64,000 nucleotides of DNA. Origin: Pseudoalteromonas luteoviolacea NCIMB 1942. GTDB taxonomy: Bacteria > Pseudomonadota > Gammaproteobacteria > Enterobacterales > Alteromonadaceae. Position 1 is the first letter of the stretch. The number at the start of each line of letters is the position of its first letter. The notes under the pieces were generated by a model that saw only the letters and a list, made by a program, of their open reading frames with translations, had not been told where the DNA came from and ran no database searches. The DNA lies in contig NZ_AUXT01000183.1 of the NCBI RefSeq assembly GCF_001625595.1, forward strand, positions 81,490 through 145,489. The letters run 5' to 3'. The position numbers and the translations under genes are program-made. This document shows, in pieces, positions 58,971 to 64,000 of the stretch.

Positions 58971-58991
58971 AAATGATATTGATTTTCATTT
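58971..58991. promoter_or_regulatory. Fur/Mur-type metal regulator box
   Basis: TGATATT G ATTTTCA (58974-58988) matches 12 of 14 positions of the 7-1-7 Fur consensus within the longer palindrome AAATGA...TCATTT. It precedes the putative metal exporter gene. Fur, Mur or another metal-sensing member could bind. Confidence 0.6.
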
Positions 58992-59002
58992 AATTTAACT
59001 CT

Positions 59003-59038
59003 AAAGTGCAACTGTTATTAGGTTACCGGTTGCACTTT
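59003..59038 (+). promoter_or_regulatory. Leader hairpin before the metal transporter
   Basis: AAAGTGCAAC (59003-59012) pairs perfectly with GTTGCACTTT (59029-59038) around a 16-nt loop, just before ATG 59039. It may end M28-gene transcripts or control the next gene; there is no T tract. Confidence 0.45.
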
Positions 59039-59089
59039 ATGCTCTCTTACTCTCGCTCGTATCCGCTCAAGGCGGCGTCTCAATTTGCA

Positions 59090-60205
59090 ATGTTAATCGC
59101 TAACAAGCGCTTAATACTGCCTGTACTTCTAATTGCTGCACTTTTTTATGGACCCGTTCGAGATATAGCATTGGGTACACTCGCAGATGCGTTTTTCCAA
59201 GTCAGTGTATTTGTGGCTGGCACCTTAGCTATCTACTATTTTCTTGTAGAAAAATTACCGCAATTGGAGCTGAGCTACCTCAGTAAGAAATCACCCACAT
59301 TAGAAGTGGCTATGGCCGCTGTTTTAGGTGCCCTACCAGGCTGTGGCGGCGCAATCATAGTTGTTACCCAGTTTACCAAAGGGCAAGCTAGTTTTGCCTC
59401 TGTTGTCGCAGTGCTTACTGCAACAATGGGCGATGCGGCATTCTTGTTACTCGCAAAGAAGCCTCTCGAAGGTATGACGATTATTTTACTCGGTATCGGG
59501 GTTGGAATTCTCAGTGGCTTGGTTGTTAATTTACTCCACAAATCTGACTATTGTAGACCTGAGCAAAATAATAAAGAGGTTCAGGACTGCGAGCCGCCGA
59601 CATTCGCAGTAAGGATGAGTGAACCAGTTTGGAAAGTTTTACTTTTTCCTTGCCTTGCAATTTCTCTGTTAATGGCGTTTAACCTCGACTTGGGCGAGTT
59701 TGAAAAGCCAGTTGAGCTACTTGGTGCTGCGATGGCTATTTTTGCCGTAGTCATTTGGGCGCTGTCGTCAAAAGGTCAAACTTATAAGCAGATAACCGCT
59801 GAAGAAGAAGAGGTTAAACCCCCTTCACGTCTTGCTAAAATCCTACAAGACACACACTTTGTTACGGCATGGGTTGTTGCTAGTTTCATGCTCTATGAAT
59901 TGTCAGTCGCCTTATTTGGTCTAGATCTGGCAGCGTGGTTTACCGAATACGCAATATACGCGCCATTAATTGCGATTATGATTGGGTTACTACCGGGTTG
60001 TGGTCCGCAAATCGTGGTAACGAGCTTGTATATTCAGGGGGTATTGCCGTTTAGTGCGCTTGCCGCCAACGCAGTTGCCAATGATGGTGATGCTTTATTT
60101 CCAGCCATTGCCTTAGCACCAAAAGCGGCACTACTCGCTACAGTATATTCTGCCATACCAGCCATGTTCGTGGGTTATGGTATATATTACTGGAACTTAC
60201 CTTAG
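59090..60205 (+). CDS. Putative 10-TM metal (manganese) transporter, ArsP_2-like
   Basis: About 371 residues from ATG 59090 (MLIANKRLILPVLL), with around ten transmembrane segments in two similar halves. Each half has a ALPGCGG/LLPGCGP motif (LGALPGCGGAIIVV and IGLLPGCGPQIVVTSLY), followed by ATMGDAAFLL or VANDGDALFPAI. These repeats identify the ArsP_2-type putative manganese transporters. Longer readings start at ATG 59039 or GTG 59006, but the latter lies in a hairpin. An upstream Fur-type box suggests metal control. Confidence 0.83.
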   Translation: MLIANKRLILPVLLIAALFYGPVRDIALGTLADAFFQVSVFVAGTLAIYYFLVEKLPQLELSYLSKKSPTLEVAMAAVLGALPGCGGAIIVVTQFTKGQASFASVVAVLTATMGDAAFLLLAKKPLEGMTIILLGIGVGILSGLVVNLLHKSDYCRPEQNNKEVQDCEPPTFAVRMSEPVWKVLLFPCLAISLLMAFNLDLGEFEKPVELLGAAMAIFAVVIWALSSKGQTYKQITAEEEEVKPPSRLAKILQDTHFVTAWVVASFMLYELSVALFGLDLAAWFTEYAIYAPLIAIMIGLLPGCGPQIVVTSLYIQGVLPFSALAANAVANDGDALFPAIALAPKAALLATVYSAIPAMFVGYGIYYWNLP

Positions 60206-60229
60206 CATACCAAAGCACAGTGTAACGCA

Positions 60230-60258
60230 TTAAAAAGCGACCTGAGGTCGCTTTTTAA
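60230..60258. terminator. Bidirectional intrinsic terminator
   Basis: TTAAAAAGCGACC TGA GGTCGCTTTTTAA, a perfect 13-bp stem with A and T tracts, between the convergent metal transporter and DUF2987-like genes. Confidence 0.92.
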
Positions 60259-60275
60259 TTGATTTCTAGCAAGAT

Positions 60276-60923
60276 TTATTTAGCTATCCAGGGCTTTGCA
60301 CTAACTAATTTAGTTAATACATTAAACTTCTCATCGTCGTTTTCCCAGCTATTTGGCACTTCAAAACGACATCTGTTTTTATCACAATAAACATGCTCCG
60401 CAGATAAATCGACATTACTTGCAAATTCCAGCGTAACGCCTTTTTGCTCAGGTAACATAAAAGATAATAGCTTCCCGACAAATACACCTGACAAGTCACT
60501 TAACAGTGATTCAAATTCATGATGTAGCTGATAAATTTTTCGCTTGGTCAACTCTTGATTGGTAAAGTGAGCAGACTCTATTTGAATTTTGATTTCGCAA
60601 TACTGAGCAGATTTAGGCGTCACCACAACAACCGCTTTGTCTTTATCTAGTTTTTCGTTAACTGGTAACATCAGCTGCGCGTGTTGCGTATATTGTAGAG
60701 GCTGCGTTGATTGCTCTGTGACAATTTTACCATCAGCGATTTCACAAGGTTGCTTATTCTCGCCTTCTACCAAGTAGAAGTTTACTCTTGCAAATTCAAA
60801 GTCACCTTTTTCAACTACCTTTAATCGGTCGTAAAAGCCTTCATAAGACGCCACAAACTCTTCAGCGGCAACACTACAGCTCATTGCCACAAGCAATAAC
60901 GAGAGTATTTTATTCTTCATCAA
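60276..60923 (-). CDS. Secreted DUF2987-like protein
   Basis: 215 residues with a signal peptide (MMKNKILSLLLVAMSCSVAA). The pattern YEGFYDRLKVVEKGDFEFARVNFYLVEGENKQPCEI followed by beta-rich segments and a late CDKNRCRFEVPNSW fits DUF2987 proteins known from marine gammaproteobacteria. Two Cys pairs may form disulfides. Function is unknown. Its start overlaps the end of bax by 14 bp. Confidence 0.7.
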   Translation of the reverse strand: MMKNKILSLLLVAMSCSVAAEEFVASYEGFYDRLKVVEKGDFEFARVNFYLVEGENKQPCEIADGKIVTEQSTQPLQYTQHAQLMLPVNEKLDKDKAVVVVTPKSAQYCEIKIQIESAHFTNQELTKRKIYQLHHEFESLLSDLSGVFVGKLLSFMLPEQKGVTLEFASNVDLSAEHVYCDKNRCRFEVPNSWENDDEKFNVLTKLVSAKPWIAK

Positions 60924-61734
60924 AATAAGCCTTGTTATGTCTTATCATATCATTGAGTTCCTCAATGTAATCTTCGCCACGTTCGGAGTAAGACATTAAA
61001 CCTGGTGTAAGCTCAGTTGCTGTGATTTCTATTTTCTCGGCTCTAAGCTGTGCTCTGACATTTCTTAGCTCTCGATACGCATCATGCGTATTAATATTTC
61101 TAAAATATGACGTCACTGATGCTCTCACCGACTTAAATGCAGCCACTTCATGTGCGGCTTCATCAGCACGACGCTTAGGGATCATGCCGCAACCCGCTCT
61201 ATAGCACCACTGTCCAAAAAAGTTTAAGCCAATGCGAGCAAACCTAGAGGTTCCCCACGCAGACTCATTGGCAGCCTGCATTAAAGCTAGCTCTTTAGGA
61301 ATAATGTCTACTTTATCAAGTGCTAATTTTAAGCTTTCTTTGGTGATCTCTTTTTGATCTACATTATACAGTTCAAAGATTTTTAACACTCTTTCGCTTT
61401 GCACATCTGTCAGGCTTTCGTCAAACTGCAACATCATCAACGCAATTTCTATACTGGCGCGCTGCTGTAATATTACTTTGTTTTCGGCCTCAACATGGGG
61501 TTTAATAAAGTCGAAAAAGCGCTTTTTCTTTGTTGCTATATCTCTTATTGCTGCAAAGTCAGGTAATACTAAATCATGTAACTGTTTTTCAGGCGCAACC
61601 ACTTCTGGCTGTTCAATGATCACTTCTGGAGTTACTTCAGGCTCTGGTTGTTTGGGTATTTCGGTAATAAATGGGTAAACAATTGCGTATAAGGAAACGG
61701 CAATCAATAAAAACTTAATCAAGTTAGAACGCAT
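60910..61734 (-). CDS. bax: Bax-like glucosaminidase
   Basis: 274 residues, the same length as E. coli Bax. A transmembrane segment (about 8-25) is followed by a Pro/Glu linker and the glucosaminidase domain: LMQAANESAWGTSRFARIGLNFFGQWCYRAGCGMIPKRR (catalytic Glu in NESAWG), VRASVTSYFRNINTHDAYRELR and GLMSYSERGEDYIEELNDMIR. It is expected to cut peptidoglycan glycan strands in the periplasm. Confidence 0.9.
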   Translation of the reverse strand: MRSNLIKFLLIAVSLYAIVYPFITEIPKQPEPEVTPEVIIEQPEVVAPEKQLHDLVLPDFAAIRDIATKKKRFFDFIKPHVEAENKVILQQRASIEIALMMLQFDESLTDVQSERVLKIFELYNVDQKEITKESLKLALDKVDIIPKELALMQAANESAWGTSRFARIGLNFFGQWCYRAGCGMIPKRRADEAAHEVAAFKSVRASVTSYFRNINTHDAYRELRNVRAQLRAEKIEITATELTPGLMSYSERGEDYIEELNDMIRHNKAYFDEE

Positions 61735-61994
61735 GATTCTCCTCTCACTAGTACCTACAAAACGAGATTCTGAACTTCCTTTGTCAGATAATAACTCGTT
61801 GTACTTAGTTCATCTCATAAAATGGACGATGATTATAGCAATAATAGTCGTTAAACGCGAATTCCCCCCACTTTGTCGCTAAATTCAATGTTTTTTTCAA
61901 TCATGCCATGTAATTACAATTTCAAATTAAGCTCGCTATACTAGATAGAATGAGCACTGACGCTTACTGTTAAACGACAACTGTAGAGAAAGGT

Positions 61995-63299
61995 ATGACG
62001 CAAACAGCCTGGCATGAACGCCTGCTAAACCAAACTAAAAACAGACCAAATGATAACCGCTCACCTTGGCAAATTGACCGTTCTAGGATAATTCACGCAG
62101 CGGCTTTTAGACGTTTACAGTCAAAAACTCAGATTATGAGTATTGGCGTGAATGACTTTTACCGGACAAGATTAACTCACTCACTGGAAGTGTCTCAAAT
62201 TGGCACAGGCCTGTTACGCCATTTGAAATTGCAAAATCCTGAATTTGATTTTTTCCCTTCTGCTAGTTTAATTGAAACCATTTGCCTAGCGCATGATATC
62301 GGCCACCCTCCTTTTGGTCATGGTGGTGAAATTGCGCTCAATTATTTGATGCGCCACCATGGAGGCTTTGAAGGCAATGCCCAAACACTGCGTATCGTGA
62401 CCAAGCTAGAACCATATTCAAATGGCTATGGTATGAACCTGACCCGAAGAACCTTGTTAGGGTTTATCAAGTATCCAGCCTATATCGATCAGCTTTGGCG
62501 TCAAATCCCGTCTGAGGAACGCAATCAGAGATTTATTTATACGCAAAAGTGGCTACCTGCTAAGGGTGTTTATGGCAATGACAGTGATGTGTTTGAATGG
62601 ATATTGGCACCTCTTAGTGATAGTGATAAAGCGCTGTTTATGTCTTACAGCCACCTCAATGAATATAAGTCGAAGACAATTTATAAATCTTTAGACAGTG
62701 CAATTATGGAGTATGCTGATGATATCGCCTATGCAGTACACGATTTAGAAGATGCCATTGCAACGGGGACTTTGTCGGAACGAGATTGGTATAATTATGC
62801 AATGCCCGCATTTAAGAACATAGAATCCCCTTGGTTAGAGTCCAACCTAACAAGCATTACGCACAGACTATTCTCGGACGATGAACCTCTCAGAAAAGAT
62901 GCTATTGGAGAGTTGGTCAACATCTTTATTATCAATTGTGCGCTTGTGGAGCGTGGGGAAGACTTCGAGGAGCCGCTTCTAAAGAATACGGTTAAACTTT
63001 CCCAAGAGTTTGAAGAAATTTTAAAAGTGTTAAAGCAGTTTGTATATCAACGACTGATCCGCGAGCCAACCATGCAGCAGATAGAGTTTAGCGGCCAAAA
63101 TATGCTCATTGACTTGTTCGATGCATTTTCCAGCGACCCAATGCGGTTACTGCCCTATACCGCGCAATCACAATATGACAGTGCGGCTGATGATATCGCT
63201 AAAATGCGAGTACTTGCAGACTACTTATCTGGAATGACTGATGAATATGCAAGGCGTTGTCATGCTAGGTTGTTTGGCAATAGTATCACGCGGGTTTGA
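61995..63299 (+). CDS. dgt: dGTPase (HD-domain dNTP triphosphohydrolase)
   Basis: 434 residues with the metal-site series THSLEVSQIG (H62), LAHDIGHPPFGHGGE (H100, D101) and a late Asp in EYADDIAYAVHDLEDAI. The start SPWQIDRSRIIHAAAFRRLQSKTQIM is typical. Such enzymes split dGTP into deoxyguanosine and triphosphate; relatives of this size in Shewanella and Vibrio have been shown or proposed to starve phages of dGTP. No other defence gene is adjacent, so a housekeeping role is equally open. Confidence 0.92.
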   Translation: MTQTAWHERLLNQTKNRPNDNRSPWQIDRSRIIHAAAFRRLQSKTQIMSIGVNDFYRTRLTHSLEVSQIGTGLLRHLKLQNPEFDFFPSASLIETICLAHDIGHPPFGHGGEIALNYLMRHHGGFEGNAQTLRIVTKLEPYSNGYGMNLTRRTLLGFIKYPAYIDQLWRQIPSEERNQRFIYTQKWLPAKGVYGNDSDVFEWILAPLSDSDKALFMSYSHLNEYKSKTIYKSLDSAIMEYADDIAYAVHDLEDAIATGTLSERDWYNYAMPAFKNIESPWLESNLTSITHRLFSDDEPLRKDAIGELVNIFIINCALVERGEDFEEPLLKNTVKLSQEFEEILKVLKQFVYQRLIREPTMQQIEFSGQNMLIDLFDAFSSDPMRLLPYTAQSQYDSAADDIAKMRVLADYLSGMTDEYARRCHARLFGNSITRV

Positions 63300-63573
63300 G
63301 GTTTTATGGAACGTTACAATAAGTAAGGTTATATGTCACTGCTTGATATAGCTAGCGCTGAATAGATCTCTTATAGCAGAGTTTTTACAATTATTAGTCG
63401 TGCTAATAAGTAAGAAAACCGTATATTTTATAATTTTTAGTTTATATTTAAAAATAAACAAACTTGCAGATTATAAATTTTTTAATTTTAACCAAGCAAA
63501 CTTTAAATTTCATTTGTTTCATGTAGAAAATTAGTGTTAGAGTGATTGTGAATCAAAAAAACAAAGGATTAAC

Positions 63574-63714
63574 ATGAAAATAAAATTACAGAAAGGTAAT
63601 TTAAAAAACCTATCGGGCGACAAAGTGTTACTCAATAACAAGGCAACAAAGCAAATCGCCGGTGGTGGTTGGTCTTGGGAGTGTACTACTAACTGGGCTC
63701 GTTGTGAGCCATAA
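63574..63714 (+). CDS. Double-glycine RiPP/bacteriocin-like precursor peptide (46 aa)
   Basis: ATG 63574 follows an AAAGGA ribosome site. The leader runs MKIKLQKGNLKNLSGDKV, then LLNNKATKQIAGG, which is the amphipathic Lys/Leu leader with a double-glycine end seen in many Pseudoalteromonas natural-product precursors. After G30-G31 the core is GWSWECTTNWARCEP: 15 residues with three Trp, two Cys (C37, C44), one Ser and two Thr. It could become a disulfide-bonded or thioether-ringed peptide. No modifying enzyme or peptidase-exporter is inside the window. The leader call is strong; the class is not settled. Confidence 0.75.
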   Translation: MKIKLQKGNLKNLSGDKVLLNNKATKQIAGGGWSWECTTNWARCEP

Positions 63715-63726
63715 ATATTATTAGTA

Positions 63727-63758
63727 TTAAGGTCATAGAAAGATAACTATGACCTTAA
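63727..63758 (+). terminator. Hairpin after the precursor gene
   Basis: TTAAGGTCATAG (63727-63738) pairs perfectly with CTATGACCTTAA (63747-63758), 12 bp with an 8-nt loop, starting 12 bp after the peptide stop. The sequence after it is AT-rich but has no pure T run. Confidence 0.65.
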
Positions 63759-63807
63759 ATATATTATATTTATAATAATAATAGCTTATTTACCACCCTA
63801 AAATTAT

Positions 63808-64000
63808 TCAGAAAATATTTATGAAAAAGCTAGAAAAATAGTGCGTATAATCATTCAAAATTTGAATTATAGAACTGGACCCCATTGGTTGCAGGGCCCG
63901 AGTATACTTTGAATACATATCATCCAAAGAAAACTCTAGCTCTGTAATCATCACTCCAACCCGCTTTTTTAAATTTATTGCGCTGGCTAGGTGCGCCGCA
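63808..64000 (-). CDS. C-terminal end of an unidentified gene entering from the right
   Basis: The minus strand is open from the right edge to TGA at 63808-63810 (63 codons, including HLASAINLKKRVGVMITELEF and YTRALQPMGSSSIIQILNDY). The composition looks protein-like, but I do not recognise it. It converges on the peptide gene, so it is not in the same transcript. A chance open frame cannot be excluded. Confidence 0.4.
   Translation of the reverse strand, partial: AAHLASAINLKKRVGVMITELEFSLDDMYSKYTRALQPMGSSSIIQILNDYTHYFSSFFINIF

Overview
The window looks like chromosome of a marine gammaproteobacterium, most likely Pseudoalteromonas or a close relative. This rests on gene content: CreBCD, an AttEFGH-like transporter, a Bax-type glucosaminidase, a DUF3025 protein next to NatAB, trmO-proS, and a short leader peptide of the MKxKLxK...ATxxIAGG type. 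Base composition is moderately AT-rich. I see no rRNA, tRNA or CRISPR array.

Layout. 0-5 kb: the 3' two thirds of a glutamate-synthase-like large subunit, followed by a CysJ-type diflavin reductase, apparently one operon. 5-16.5 kb: ordinary single genes (a diverged GDPD, a small gene behind a strong Fur box, a metallo-beta-lactamase-fold lipoprotein divergent from a TetR regulator with duplicated operators, a TrmK-type methyltransferase, a GNAT, creBCD, a macrodomain protein, a LysE exporter) plus two decayed genes, an ADP-ribosylglycohydrolase and a LysE exporter, each with two in-frame stops. 16.7-36 kb: a large sensory island. A six-gene minus-strand block of histidine kinases, receivers and a periplasmic binding protein is bracketed by two paralogous receiver-GGDEF-EAL proteins. 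A second kinase-receiver-kinase block lies further on, and its first kinase carries a PAS domain with the haem-ligand signature of FixL. PhnA/YjdM and the AttEFGH-like ABC system sit between the two blocks.

36-40 kb: a spermidine-synthase-like protein, a membrane protein, an SDR and an FGE/SUMF1-fold protein. 39.7-48.6 kb: a contact-dependent-inhibition locus. A CdiA-like exoprotein is divided into two separately exported polypeptides. The second ends in a restriction-endonuclease-fold toxin and is followed by a probable immunity gene. The signal peptide of the first polypeptide is out of frame by one base at a T5 tract. 49.2-50.2 kb: a dead IS903-group IS5 element with a perfect 9-bp target duplication.

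50.2-63.3 kb: mostly core genes (trmO, proS, a calcineurin-type phosphoesterase, natAB, DUF3025, an M28 peptidase lipoprotein, a putative 10-TM metal exporter behind a Fur-type box, a DUF2987-like protein, bax, a dGTPase). The last 0.7 kb holds a 46-codon gene for a double-glycine RiPP/bacteriocin-like precursor, with a hairpin behind it and the end of an unidentified convergent gene.

The observations I consider most worth following are the RiPP-like precursor, the split CdiA with its frameshift and toxin-immunity pair, the candidate haem-PAS kinase, the GOGAT/CysJ-type pairing, and the 11-bp-phased repeats in front of creD.
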